Shown one piece after another: positions 17,955 to 26,238 of a stretch of DNA of 64,000 bases. How positions within the stretch are numbered: the stretch's first letter is position 1; the number at the start of each line of letters is the position of its first letter. Below the pieces are notes generated by a model, which worked only from the letters and a program-made list of their open reading frames with translations, had not been told where the DNA came from and ran no database searches. Source of the stretch: Faecalibacterium sp. I3-3-33 (lineage in GTDB: Bacteria; Bacillota; Clostridia; Oscillospirales; Ruminococcaceae); the NCBI RefSeq assembly GCF_023347295.1, contig NZ_CP094469.1, positions 558,001-622,000 of the forward strand, written 5' to 3'. Position numbers and translations under genes: made by a program.

Positions 17955-17983
17955 AGTATACTCCCCCGGGGGACTGAAGTCAA
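17955..17983 (-). promoter_or_regulatory. Promoter of the T-box/BASS transcript
   Basis: Minus strand TTGACT (17978-17983), 17-base spacer, TATACT (17955-17960). Confidence 0.85.
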
Positions 17984-18081
17984 GGGATATGACCCGTCTG
18001 TTTTTTCATCTGGCTCATATCATGAGTGAAAGCAGCTCAGGTAAGGCCTGTCCGGCTGGCTTTGCCGGGCATGACTCCTAC

Positions 18082-18124
18082 AAAAAAAGGTGAAGTGATC
18101 GCTGGTCACTTCACCTTTTTGTTT
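18082..18124 (-). terminator. Terminator of the cas/csm operon
   Basis: AAAAAGGTGAAGTGA / TCACTTCACCTTTTT stem, symmetric, just after the cas6 stop. It can stop both the leftward cas operon and any rightward transcription. Confidence 0.85.
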
Positions 18125-18141
18125 GTTGTAAATTGGCGCTT

Positions 18142-18894
18142 TTACGGTGCACCGGTGCGCCCGCTGAAAAAGGCTGTGCCGCCCATACCAAGGGTCGTTT
18201 TGATGCCGACCCCGCCGTAGGGCGCAAAAGAAAGCAGTGCGTTCCAAAGCTCCAGAAGCGGCGGCGCAAGGTGCGCTTCGACCGTTACGCTGCCCTGAAA
18301 GGACGGGATGCGCGTTTCCTTTAGCGGATAACGTGTGGTGCGCAGGTTGTAGTCCACGATATGCAGTCCCTGCTGCAAGGCCAGCAGCGCATCATCATCC
18401 GTAAGGGCGTATTCCGGGAAAGCGGTGTTCCAATGCGCAGTCAGGCTTTGCAAAAGCAGCGATTCCTGCGGAAAAATAGCATAGCGGCCGGACTGCTTGA
18501 AGGCACAGGGCGACAGAAAAACAAGCTTTGCGCGGTTTTCGCCACAGGAACGGCCAAAGCGGATCAGTTCTGCGGCAGAGACCGCCGGGGAAACACGGAC
18601 TTCTGCGACCGGCAGGGTCAGTTCGTGCAGCGGGATCTCCTTTACAGACGTCAGAAGGGGAGAGACGCTCTGCCGGACTGCCTCGTTCAGCAGGTTGACC
18701 GTCCAGACCAGCGCCTGTTTTTCCGGCGAAAAATGCAGGAAATGCGCAATGGGGTGCTCCCCTTGCAGATGCAGGGCATCGCCAACGTCTGCCGGAAGCT
18801 GCGCCATCAGCCAGCCATACAGGCGGTAAGCCCATGCCTGCGGGATGCGTACATCCTTGGGCGGCGCTAAAACAAGCTGAAACTGCTGGATCAT
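18142..18894 (-). CDS. cas6: CRISPR pre-crRNA endoribonuclease Cas6
   Basis: 250 residues. RAMP/ferredoxin-like protein with the C-terminal Gly-rich loop GVGIKTTLGMGG typical of Cas6 (residues 228-239), preceded by the SFQGSVTVEA strand. Cas6 cuts the repeat to leave the 8-nt 5' handle, here predicted as ACGGAAAC or ACGGTAAC. The start overlaps the csm5 stop by 4 bases. It is the last gene of the operon, and no other processing nuclease is present, so it probably serves both arrays. Confidence 0.85.
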   Translation of the reverse strand: MIQQFQLVLAPPKDVRIPQAWAYRLYGWLMAQLPADVGDALHLQGEHPIAHFLHFSPEKQALVWTVNLLNEAVRQSVSPLLTSVKEIPLHELTLPVAEVRVSPAVSAAELIRFGRSCGENRAKLVFLSPCAFKQSGRYAIFPQESLLLQSLTAHWNTAFPEYALTDDDALLALQQGLHIVDYNLRTTRYPLKETRIPSFQGSVTVEAHLAPPLLELWNALLSFAPYGGVGIKTTLGMGGTAFFSGRTGAP

Positions 18895-19976
18895 AGGATG
18901 TTCACCCCGCAGTATCCATAGGGATAGACCCGGCCGCGAAAGCGGGTATATTTCATGGTGTGCGGGGAGACGCCTTTTTCGATATCGCGCTCATGCCCGT
19001 GCTTGCGGAACATCTGTGCCATTTGCTCTGCCGTCCAGCGCAGCCCTTCTTTTTCGCCCAGATAAGGGTACGCCAGCGACTTGGCAAAAAAGCCGGAACC
19101 GCCGCCAAGGATCAGGTGCGGCTGCTGCGGCAGGTTGACTGCACCGCGCGGCGGGGTGAAGTGTGTGCTGTATGTCTGCTCGTAATAAGCATCAAACTGC
19201 TGAATGGCTTCCAGAAGGGACTCTTTGGTGATACGCCCCTTCAGCACCGACTGATCCAGCGTCAGCTTGAAGCGGATGGCTGTGCCCGGTGCGGCGCATT
19301 CCCGGCAGAGGTTGATACTGTGGGTCCCGCCATCCGTGGCAGAGTCCGTTTTTCCGGCCAGCATCATGCAGTTGTCCGGGATGGGCAGGCTGTCGGAGAC
19401 CTGAATGCCACGGAAAATGCTGTTGACGGCGTCCGAAGCGATGCTGCCGTCTTTCAGCGTGCGCAGACGCAGCTTGTTGACGTAGTTCTCTTCCGGAAAG
19501 GTGGCGCGGCGGGGGGCAAGGCTGTGCCCGGTACTCTGGTCGGCCAGTACGGCCTGCAGGAGCCAAGCGGTGCGCAGCGCACCTTTGATGCTGCTGCCGG
19601 GGATGTAAGCACGCCCCTGTGCGTCACGCTGGAACGCGTGGATCTCTTTCAGCGAGTGCTCGGCATCCAGAGCATCGCCTACCTCGATCTGATAGCGGGT
19701 CAGGGTTTTCAGCTCCGCATCAGAAACGCCGCAGTCTTTGGTCAGAAACGCCCAGAGGTTGGATTGCTCGCTGAGCATAAACTGGGTGTACCGGTCGATC
19801 AGCCCGCGCTCTGCCAGAAAGGTGAAAAATTTCTGCTCATCCAGAAAGGAAACTTTTCCGCTGCGGGTGTTATACAGATACTCTTTTTTGGTATAGCTGC
19901 CGCCGTTGCCGATAAACAGAGGTGCCCATACGTTCAGAGTAAGATCAAAGATCTGCAGATGATCCTGCTGGATCAT
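18891..19976 (-). CDS. csm5: Type III-A effector subunit Csm5
   Basis: 361 residues, RAMP superfamily. PGSSIKGALRTAWLLQ near residue 121 is the Csm5 Gly-rich segment, and FTPPRGAVNLPQQPHLILGG GSGF lies in the second RAMP fold (written in two parts). A short INLCRECAAPG segment is unusual and may bind metal. Csm5 caps the crRNA 3' end in the Csm complex and recruits maturation nucleases. The start overlaps the csm4 stop (ATGA). Confidence 0.88.
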   Translation of the reverse strand: MIQQDHLQIFDLTLNVWAPLFIGNGGSYTKKEYLYNTRSGKVSFLDEQKFFTFLAERGLIDRYTQFMLSEQSNLWAFLTKDCGVSDAELKTLTRYQIEVGDALDAEHSLKEIHAFQRDAQGRAYIPGSSIKGALRTAWLLQAVLADQSTGHSLAPRRATFPEENYVNKLRLRTLKDGSIASDAVNSIFRGIQVSDSLPIPDNCMMLAGKTDSATDGGTHSINLCRECAAPGTAIRFKLTLDQSVLKGRITKESLLEAIQQFDAYYEQTYSTHFTPPRGAVNLPQQPHLILGGGSGFFAKSLAYPYLGEKEGLRWTAEQMAQMFRKHGHERDIEKGVSPHTMKYTRFRGRVYPYGYCGVNIL

Positions 19977-20938
19977 AATGTCACCCCCATCAAGATCGGT
20001 TTGGAATAACGGTATGCCGGGTGCGTATCGGCCAGGCTGACATCGTACAGCGCCCCCTGATAGGGGTGCTGCAGCACAGAACCGGCGGCAAGGGCATACT
20101 GCGTTTTTTTCTTCAGCGGCGTTTCCACGCGATCCGAGGCCATAAAGCCGCTGCGGCGCACCAGCTGGAAAGAGGCGTCTTGCAGTGCGCTGTCCAGCTC
20201 ATCCGCCTGCGGCAGGCTGGTGGTCAGCAGCAGATAGGGCGCGCGGTTGGCAGAAAGCGCACGGTACAGCCACTTGGTCTGCGCGTCAGAGGACGTATTC
20301 AGGCAGCGCTTTTGCACCACATGGAATTTGCCGTAACCGGCGCTGACCTTGCCGCCGATCCCGGTGGCACCCAGCCCGTCCAGCAGGTGTTCCAGCGCTT
20401 TATCCTGCCCATTCTCTGCAAGGCCGCAGAGGAAATACAGCCCGCAGTCCGGCGCGAACCGGAACAGCCCTACCTGATACGGCATGGTGTCTCCCTGCAT
20501 GGGGACAGCGGCCTTGGTCTGCTCATAATGCGTGCCAAAGCTTTCCGGCTGGTCATCGGGCGTAAAATGCCCTGCGTGCAGGCTTTTGGCATAGCGGTCG
20601 AAGGCCAGCACAGGGATCCAAGCCATCTTTTTGACCTTTTTGCGCAGGGTGGTCTCCACCTCCTCGGTGGATTCCGATGCAGCAATGGGCTTGGGCAGGT
20701 AGAGCGTTTCGCCGTACCACGGCATCGTATCGCTGAACAGGAGCTTGCCCTGCCGGACGCTTTCGCATAGCCGCTCCAGCGCAGCTTCTCCCTGCTGGAC
20801 AAGCGTCTCATGGCAAAGCGCGGAAAACAGGGTATCTGCCCGCAACGTCTCCTCGGAGGTGTAGAGCGACAATGCGGAGTCCGAGCCGCCGAAATGCACG
20901 GCGGTGTCGAACTGAAGCTTAAACAGAAAATAGTTCAT
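19973..20938 (-). CDS. csm4: Type III-A effector subunit Csm4
   Basis: 321 residues from the ATG at 20938, chosen because GAGGTGG lies 6 bases upstream; this start overlaps the end of csm3 by 20 bases. The N-terminal RAMP strand MNYFLFKLQFDTAVHFGG and the RADTLFSALCHE helix are characteristic, and GATGIGGKVSAGYGKF near residue 198 is the Gly-rich loop. Csm4 holds the crRNA 5' handle and contacts Cas10. Confidence 0.88.
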   Translation of the reverse strand: MNYFLFKLQFDTAVHFGGSDSALSLYTSEETLRADTLFSALCHETLVQQGEAALERLCESVRQGKLLFSDTMPWYGETLYLPKPIAASESTEEVETTLRKKVKKMAWIPVLAFDRYAKSLHAGHFTPDDQPESFGTHYEQTKAAVPMQGDTMPYQVGLFRFAPDCGLYFLCGLAENGQDKALEHLLDGLGATGIGGKVSAGYGKFHVVQKRCLNTSSDAQTKWLYRALSANRAPYLLLTTSLPQADELDSALQDASFQLVRRSGFMASDRVETPLKKKTQYALAAGSVLQHPYQGALYDVSLADTHPAYRYSKPILMGVTL

Positions 20939-21593
20939 AGCTGTCCACCTCATCAAAGAGGGCTTTCAGGCTGTCAAGCTCCACCGGTGCGCCGTAGCTT
21001 TCCAGCGCAAAGTTTTTCAGGCTGACGCGGCCGCTGCCGCGGGAGCCGTGACCGCCCAGATAATCCATCTGCAGCAGCTTCATGCCCTTGGCCAGCAGGG
21101 CAAGATCTTCCTCCACCTGTGCCGGGTCGGTGACATCGTAAACGATGCTGACGCCAAAGGCTGCACCGGCGATCACGCGCTCGATCTGGCGGGGATTGGC
21201 CACAGAGGTTGCACGGGAGATCGCGTTTTCGGTCTTGACCTCGGTCACGCCTACGTTGGAAAGCGCTTTTTCGTTGGTCAGGAAGGCGTCTGCAAATTGC
21301 AGGCGGGAACGGCGCACCGGCTCCGAGGCACCGAACAGGCGCAGGATCTGCTCGGGGTCCTTGTTGCAATTACCGGCTTTTGCCATTGCATCTATATCCT
21401 GATATACGCTGCGGGCCAGCAGGGTGCGCAGCTTGCCCTTCAGGCTGCTGCCGGGCACGATGGGCAGACCGGTATAGCAGTCGCGCACCACCGGGCTGTC
21501 CACAGCACCGATGGCAGAAAACGCAGAGGAACCGCCGATGTGCATACCGGTGCGCACGATCAGCTCGCACCGGATCAGAATTTTACCATACAT
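20919..21593 (-). CDS. csm3: Type III-A backbone subunit Csm3 with intact RNase Asp
   Basis: 224 residues, normal for Csm3. Residues 27-34 (AIGAVDSP) contain the catalytic Asp32 that cuts target RNA at 6-nt steps. PIVPGSSLKGKLRTLLA at about 45-61 is the RAMP Gly-rich segment and YLGGHGSRGSGRV near residue 180 is the C-terminal glycine loop. Csm3 forms the helical spine of the interference complex. All key residues are present, so target-RNA cleavage should be active. Confidence 0.92.
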   Translation of the reverse strand: MYGKILIRCELIVRTGMHIGGSSAFSAIGAVDSPVVRDCYTGLPIVPGSSLKGKLRTLLARSVYQDIDAMAKAGNCNKDPEQILRLFGASEPVRRSRLQFADAFLTNEKALSNVGVTEVKTENAISRATSVANPRQIERVIAGAAFGVSIVYDVTDPAQVEEDLALLAKGMKLLQMDYLGGHGSRGSGRVSLKNFALESYGAPVELDSLKALFDEVDSYELFSV

Positions 21594-21595
21594 AA

Positions 21596-22126
21596 TTACC
21601 CCTCCTTGCCGCCAAAGTAGCGGTGGAAAGCGACCAGCGCTTCCATGTAGTGTGCAAAACGGATCAGATCCGCACGGTCGGTGGAAATGCCCTTAAGGTA
21701 TTCCAGCAGGTTCGTCTGCGCCACAAAGCTTTTTACGGTATCATCGCGCCCGCACTCATAAGCCACACGCACCCGCATCAGGTTGAGCTTGACCACGCTG
21801 TCTGATTGCAGCTTGTCCTCAGTGCGGATGCTTTCTTTGTTATAGATATCGGTCACAAGGCTCAGCAGGTTGCGGATCTTGCTGGTGGTCACGGTCTTGC
21901 CGCCGCTCATCAGTTTGCGCATGATGCGCTCGGCTTCGTCCACATAATCTTCCGGCACCTTTTTTGGCGTGATCTCCGGCGGGAGCTCCTTCTGCTGACC
22001 GTAGCCGCCGCGGTTGTTATAGCTGCCGGAAGAGCTGCGGTTCCCGTTGTAGCTGTTGTTATATCCGCCCCGGCTGTTGTTATAGCCGCCGCCATAGCCC
22101 CGGCCATTGTTATTCCATTCTGCCAT
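21596..22126 (-). CDS. csm2: Type III-A small subunit Csm2 with Gly/Asn/Tyr/Arg-rich N-terminal tail
   Basis: 176 residues from the ATG at 22126, which lies inside the end of cas10 (17-base overlap). Residues about 55-176 are the all-helical Csm2 core (DEAERIMRKLM, TTSKIRNLLSLVTDIYN, RFAHYMEALVAFHRYFGG). Residues about 4-45 are a low-complexity tail rich in Gly, Asn, Tyr, Ser and Arg with repeated RGGY/YNN units. Ordinary Csm2 proteins are about 120-150 residues and lack this tail. Csm2 lines the target RNA in the complex; the tail may bind RNA or promote assembly, which is inference. Confidence 0.85.
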   Translation of the reverse strand: MAEWNNNGRGYGGGYNNSRGGYNNSYNGNRSSSGSYNNRGGYGQQKELPPEITPKKVPEDYVDEAERIMRKLMSGGKTVTTSKIRNLLSLVTDIYNKESIRTEDKLQSDSVVKLNLMRVRVAYECGRDDTVKSFVAQTNLLEYLKGISTDRADLIRFAHYMEALVAFHRYFGGKEG

Positions 22127-24518
22127 CTGTGTCGCCACCCTTTCTGTTCTGATACACATAAATGTAGATCGCGGTGATGAGCTGGTGACGCTGCACGGCG
22201 TCTAAAGCCCAGTCCATCATGCTGTGAGAAAATTGCTCGTAGAGCGGATAGTCCGGTGCGCTCTTTTTGGGGGAGAGCCGTGCCAGCAGATAGGCATACC
22301 GCGCAAGGTTGATGCGGTCGTTCTCCGCTTCCCGCAGCAGCGCCAGCAGATTGTAGAGCATGGAATTTCCGCGCGGGGTCTCGCCTTTGTCTGCGCAGCT
22401 GCTGTCATAGGCTTGGAAGAAGCGCTGCAAACGGCCTACCTTTTCCTCCAGCACCGCTGTGCGGAAGGTGTCCCACGCATAGGTATGCCCCTGCTCCGGC
22501 TGCACCAGCAGATTGCCCTTTGCATCCCGGACGGCTTTGCGCTCCGGCATGAACAGCGCCACGGCATTTTTGCCGGGCAGATGCTTGGCGGCTTCCTCCA
22601 GTGCGGCGGTCTCCTCGGCAGAAAGCCGGATGGGGTAATGGTCATCGAAGATGCCGATGCCTGCGCTGAGGGTCAGCGCCCCGCAGGAAAAGGCGGTCAG
22701 ATTGCGCTGGATGCGCTGCGCGGCTTCCAGAACATCGCTCCATGCGCCCACAAGGAACACGTCATCGCCGCCGGCATAGACGATGCTTACCTGCAAACCC
22801 TCCAGAATGCCGTTGATGTAGCCCTTGAAGAACAGGGACATCTGCCGGGAGAACGCCGAGGTGCGGGACAGGTTGACATAGCGCATCCGCCGCACCGGGT
22901 CTTTTTCGTTCTCCTGTTCAAAACCGGAGATGAAGGCATGGCCGAGGTTGTCCACATCCATGCGGCAGACCGCAATGCGGCGCACGCCCGCAGACTGCTG
23001 GGCCAGTTCCTCCATACTGTTGCTGGCAGCGTAATCGCCCACATACAGGTTGGTGGTGGAAGAAAGGTCGCTGTACGGTGTGTTTTTGGTGTATACCCGC
23101 AGGATCGGTTCGCCGGAAGCAAGGCGCTTTTGCGCCGCAGCCCGGTCGGTCGTGGTCAGGTGGGCGCCGCTGCCGTCCAGCGTGGGCAGCGGGCAGTCAT
23201 CGGCTGCCGAGGGCTGACGGCTTACCACCAGAACGCTCTTGTGCTGAATCTTGTAGGAAAACTCCGCAAACAGCCTGCACCACGGGCAAAGCTCGCCCGA
23301 AAGGGCGGCGCTGGTGCCGCACACCTTGCATTCCCGGCCGTCCGGGTAAGCGGCGGTATCGTTCAGCAGCCGCAGATCTTCGGCGGTGTAGCGATGGAAT
23401 TTGTGCTGTTCCAGCAGCCGGTTCACCCGGCGGAACAGCTCCTTATAGGGGTTGTTCTGGGCGGGGGTGTTGGTCAGGTCGTTGCCGGAACAGGGCGTCC
23501 ATGCGTTGGCCAGAAACAGCTGGGTTCCGAACTGCTGTTGCAGCCAGCGGTTGAACTGCCGGTTCCACTGGGTCAGGGTATCGGCCACGGCGGCGGTGTT
23601 GGGCAGCAGCACATAACAGTGCCCGCCGCCGCTGTAAATCAGGTTGGCGCGGGACACGCCGCACCCGGCCAGAAGCTCGTCCAGATAGTGCTCCATGAGC
23701 AGCTCCAGAAAGAACGACCGGCTGCGCAGGGAGCGCAGGGCGTTTTCGGTGTGGACGGTATAAAGGAACTTCTGGATGCGGGAGAAATCGGCGGTGTAAA
23801 GCAGAAAAACGCCCTTCCGGCAAAAATCTTCCTGCTGTTCAAAAAGGGCTTTGCGCAGGTCTGTGATGTGGTTTGCCTGTACATATTCGCTAAGGCACGC
23901 CGCAATGGCTGCGGTGGTCTTGGCGTGGTCGAACAGGGAAATATCCGCGCCGTCCCCGGGATAGATGCTGGACGGGAAACAGCCAAGCTGCGTTTCCAGC
24001 AGCCCCAGCAGCTTGCCGAGCTGCTGGGGCTGGGGCTGCAGCTGCGGCAGCTGCGCTTCCAGCGTGCGCACGGCTTCGGCGTAGACGGCAGCGGAAAGCG
24101 GCTGGGACTTCTGCGGCAGCTTCAGGCTGCCGTCCTGCGGCTGCGCGGGCATCATCCAGCCGGGGTGGGAACCGTTCAGGTGGGTGAACACCGCATCCAG
24201 CGGAAGCTCCCGCCGGTAGGTATCGCTTTCGCCTTCGGTCTCCCGGCGGTCAGCCGCGCCGGAAAGTAGGTTGGCCAGATAGACCAGATACGCCGGGGAA
24301 TCGGCCGGCAGCGAATTTGCAGCACCGCGCAGCGCGGCGGCATGGTGGTAACGCACACAGTCCAGAACCGGGGCCCAGTCTGCGCCGGACAAAACACCGC
24401 GCAAAAACTGGCAGCCCTGCTCCCCGTGGCTGCCGCGCTGCCCACCGGCACGGTACACCGCTTTGCCGGTGTCGTGCAGCAGCCCGCCGTAGGTGGACTG
24501 CAGGGTGAGAACGTTCAA
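22110..24518 (-). CDS. cas10: Cas10/Csm1, type III-A large subunit with HD and GGDD
   Basis: 802 residues from a TTG start at 24518, selected because AAAGGAG lies 8 bases upstream; upstream in-frame Met codons have no such site. His15-Asp16 in LLHDTGK is the HD nuclease motif (ssDNA cleavage). A four-Cys zinc site is CKVCGT...CPWC. The palm domain has the GGDD at 583-586 (YAGGDDVF) that makes cyclic oligoadenylate upon target-RNA binding. Both activities appear intact, so the locus should produce second messenger for the CARF proteins at 26.6-29.6 kb. Confidence 0.93.
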   Translation of the reverse strand: MNVLTLQSTYGGLLHDTGKAVYRAGGQRGSHGEQGCQFLRGVLSGADWAPVLDCVRYHHAAALRGAANSLPADSPAYLVYLANLLSGAADRRETEGESDTYRRELPLDAVFTHLNGSHPGWMMPAQPQDGSLKLPQKSQPLSAAVYAEAVRTLEAQLPQLQPQPQQLGKLLGLLETQLGCFPSSIYPGDGADISLFDHAKTTAAIAACLSEYVQANHITDLRKALFEQQEDFCRKGVFLLYTADFSRIQKFLYTVHTENALRSLRSRSFFLELLMEHYLDELLAGCGVSRANLIYSGGGHCYVLLPNTAAVADTLTQWNRQFNRWLQQQFGTQLFLANAWTPCSGNDLTNTPAQNNPYKELFRRVNRLLEQHKFHRYTAEDLRLLNDTAAYPDGRECKVCGTSAALSGELCPWCRLFAEFSYKIQHKSVLVVSRQPSAADDCPLPTLDGSGAHLTTTDRAAAQKRLASGEPILRVYTKNTPYSDLSSTTNLYVGDYAASNSMEELAQQSAGVRRIAVCRMDVDNLGHAFISGFEQENEKDPVRRMRYVNLSRTSAFSRQMSLFFKGYINGILEGLQVSIVYAGGDDVFLVGAWSDVLEAAQRIQRNLTAFSCGALTLSAGIGIFDDHYPIRLSAEETAALEEAAKHLPGKNAVALFMPERKAVRDAKGNLLVQPEQGHTYAWDTFRTAVLEEKVGRLQRFFQAYDSSCADKGETPRGNSMLYNLLALLREAENDRINLARYAYLLARLSPKKSAPDYPLYEQFSHSMMDWALDAVQRHQLITAIYIYVYQNRKGGDTDGRME

Positions 24519-24609
24519 AATACCATCTCCTTTACAAATTGTGGAAGAATTGCACAATAAATAAAAAATGCGTTTGTGTATTTTGTAAGAGATGCTTGGA
24601 ATTGGCTCT

Positions 24610-24638
24610 ATTATAGCACATTTTGTCGCAATACAAAA
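24610..24638 (-). promoter_or_regulatory. Promoter of the cas10-csm-cas6 operon
   Basis: Minus strand TTTTGT (24633-24638), 17-base spacer, TATAAT (24610-24615) preceded by TGC, an extended -10. An 85-base untranslated leader follows to the cas10 TTG start. Confidence 0.75.
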
Positions 24639-24720
24639 GCCATGGCAGAGAAAATGCCGCAGCAGCTCTGTTCATAGAGAAAAAGCCCACGGAAAATAAA
24701 GAGTTAAGGTTTGCAAAAGA

Positions 24721-24756
24721 AAAACTCCGCATCTTTTTTGATGCGGAGTTTTTTGC
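24721..24756 (-). terminator. Terminator fused to the distal end of CRISPR array 1
   Basis: ACTCCGCATC / GATGCGGAGT stem flanked by A and T runs. Its T run forms the degenerate start of the outermost repeat, so array transcription should stop before the cas10 promoter. Confidence 0.85.
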
Positions 24757-25755
24757 CCCCTTGCGGGGATAAGTTGAAATGTCAGGAAAGCAACTGAGTT
24801 TGCAAGATTGAATAGGTTTCCGTCCCCTTGCGGGGATAAGTTGAAATATTCAGTTTTTCTTCGACCGGGCAAGGGCAGCGCTGTTTCCGTCCCCTTGCGG
24901 GGATAAGTTGAAATGCAACAAGATCGTCGTTGTTTACAACCACGATTGCAGTTTCCGTCTCCTTGCGGGGAGAAGTTGAAATTCGCAGTGTTGCTAACAG
25001 CACCAAGGACATCACGTTTCCGTCCCCTTTCGGGGATAAGTTGAAATCGGCATCCACTCGCCGTCTAAGCTGATGGCTGACGTTTCCGTCCCCTTGCGGG
25101 GATAAGTTAAAATGTCGAGCTCAACGACAAGGGTTCTGCGATCCAGGTTTCCGTCCCCTTGCGGGGATAAGTTGAAATCTGCAGAGATTAACGCCGAGTA
25201 TCAGCCTTCTCGGTTTCCGTCCCCTTACGGGGATAAGTTGAAATTTATGAAGAAGTCCAATTTCGTTCGCATTAACAAGTTTCCGTCCCCTTGCGGGGAT
25301 AGGTTGAAATAGTTTGTGCATGGTTCATGGTTGAACCTTGAAAAGTTTTCGCCCCCTTACGGGGATGGTACTGATAACATCATGTCTATTAGCGGGCAAT
25401 TTGTGTTTTCGCCCCCTTGCGGGGATAAGTTGAAATCTGACGAAGCCATGGATGCTATGAAGTACGCCAAGTTTCCGTCCCCTTGCGGGGATAAGTTGAA
25501 ATGACGGTCTCGTTGAAATTGCTGCATACCCCGGCGTTTCCGTCCCCTTTCGGGGATAAGTTGAAATGACAGCAAGCCTTACAGAGAAGTTACAGCGCAC
25601 GAGTTTCCGTCCCCTTGCGGGGATAAGTTGAAATCGTCGTCGACGTGAGCATGCTCGAGATCGAGCCGTTTCCGTCCCCTTGCGGGGATAAGTTGAAATT
25701 TGTATTATGTCTAATATCAACAAGAACTTCCGTAAGTTTCCGTCCCCTTGCGGGG
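24749..25755 (-). CRISPR. CRISPR array 1 (16 repeats including degenerate ends, 15 spacers)
   Basis: 32-nt repeat, crRNA strand is minus: ATTTCAACTTAT, then CCCC-GCAA-GGGG, then ACGGAAAC (the 5' handle). Spacers are mostly 33-36 nt. Variants: loops GAAA (25016, 25536) and GTAA (25213, 25345); a repeat at 25345-25376 that has lost its 5' half; GCGAAAAC-type handles at 25345 and 25405. The outermost repeat (24749-24780) is merged with a terminator. The leader-proximal one (25736-25755) keeps only the hairpin and handle and abuts a promoter. Confidence 0.97.
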
Positions 25756-25762
25756 CAACCCC

Positions 25763-25768
25763 ATTATA
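25763..25768 (-). promoter_or_regulatory. Extended -10 promoter at the leader edge of CRISPR array 1
   Basis: Minus strand TGGTATAAT, a TGN-extended -10 with TATAAT at 25763-25768. Transcription should begin within the truncated leader-proximal repeat a few bases downstream. The -35 region (TTTCAA-like) is weak. An ATTTCAA remnant of the repeat's 5' end lies upstream near 25786-25792. Confidence 0.65.
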
Positions 25769-25798
25769 CCACGGCGGCGGAAAAATTGAAATCCCTTT

Positions 25799-26167
25799 TC
25801 AGGGCGAGCCATAGCGGCGAAACCCGGCAAAGGCGAAGATGCTGCGCTTCAGGGTGCTGCCGTCCGGGCAGGTGGTCTCCTGGCTCTGGCGGCGGGAGCA
25901 GGCGGCCAGCGTGGGGATGCCCGCGGCTTCCAGACGCTGGACCACCCGGTACACAAAGGTGCACTCGCCCTGACAGAGCACGGCGTCCGGGCCAAGGTGC
26001 AGGATGTGGTCGGCGTATACCGTGGCAAGGGAGTCCAGCGCGGCCTCGTCGGCGGCGGGGTCGATGGCGGGAAAAGCCAGATCGACCACCGTGCCGTAGC
26101 GCTGCGCCGCCGCCTGCTGCTCGGCGCTCCACAGGGCGTGGGGGTGGTTGGAAAAGTTGATGAACAT
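25799..26167 (-). CDS. Small Rossmann-like CRISPR-linked protein (ring-nuclease or CARF-like candidate)
   Basis: 122 residues from the ATG at 26167, 7 bases after GGGAGGT. Begins MFINFSNHPHALWSAEQ, then VVDLAFPAIDP, then AVLCQGECTFVYRVVQRLEA, GIPTLAACSRRQS and a final IFAFAGFRRY strand: alternating strands and helices with conserved-looking polar turns. I associate this small family with type III CRISPR neighbourhoods, and its size and fold fit small ring nucleases (Csx15/16/20 kind) that degrade cyclic oligoadenylate. That function is inference; no active site is proven. The stop lies 44 bases from the array 1 edge. Confidence 0.6.
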   Translation of the reverse strand: MFINFSNHPHALWSAEQQAAAQRYGTVVDLAFPAIDPAADEAALDSLATVYADHILHLGPDAVLCQGECTFVYRVVQRLEAAGIPTLAACSRRQSQETTCPDGSTLKRSIFAFAGFRRYGSP

Positions 26168-26196
26168 AGCGTGTACCTCCCGGTTGTTTATAAAAG

Positions 26197-26225
26197 GCTC
26201 CCGTCCGCACAAAACGGACGGGAGC
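26197..26225 (-). terminator. Hairpin between the glycine-zipper gene and the Rossmann-like gene
   Basis: GCTCCCGTCCG / CGGACGGGAGC stem followed on the minus strand by CTTTTATAAAC. It could attenuate read-through from the 67-aa gene into the next one. Confidence 0.6.
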
Positions 26226-26238
26226 GCTGGCGCGGGGC

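Noticed and set aside
24782..25723. Open frames crossing CRISPR array 1
   Set aside because: They are created by the repeats, whose length with spacer keeps a frame open by chance. The translations are repeated LIPARGRK/YPRKGTE-type strings, not proteins.
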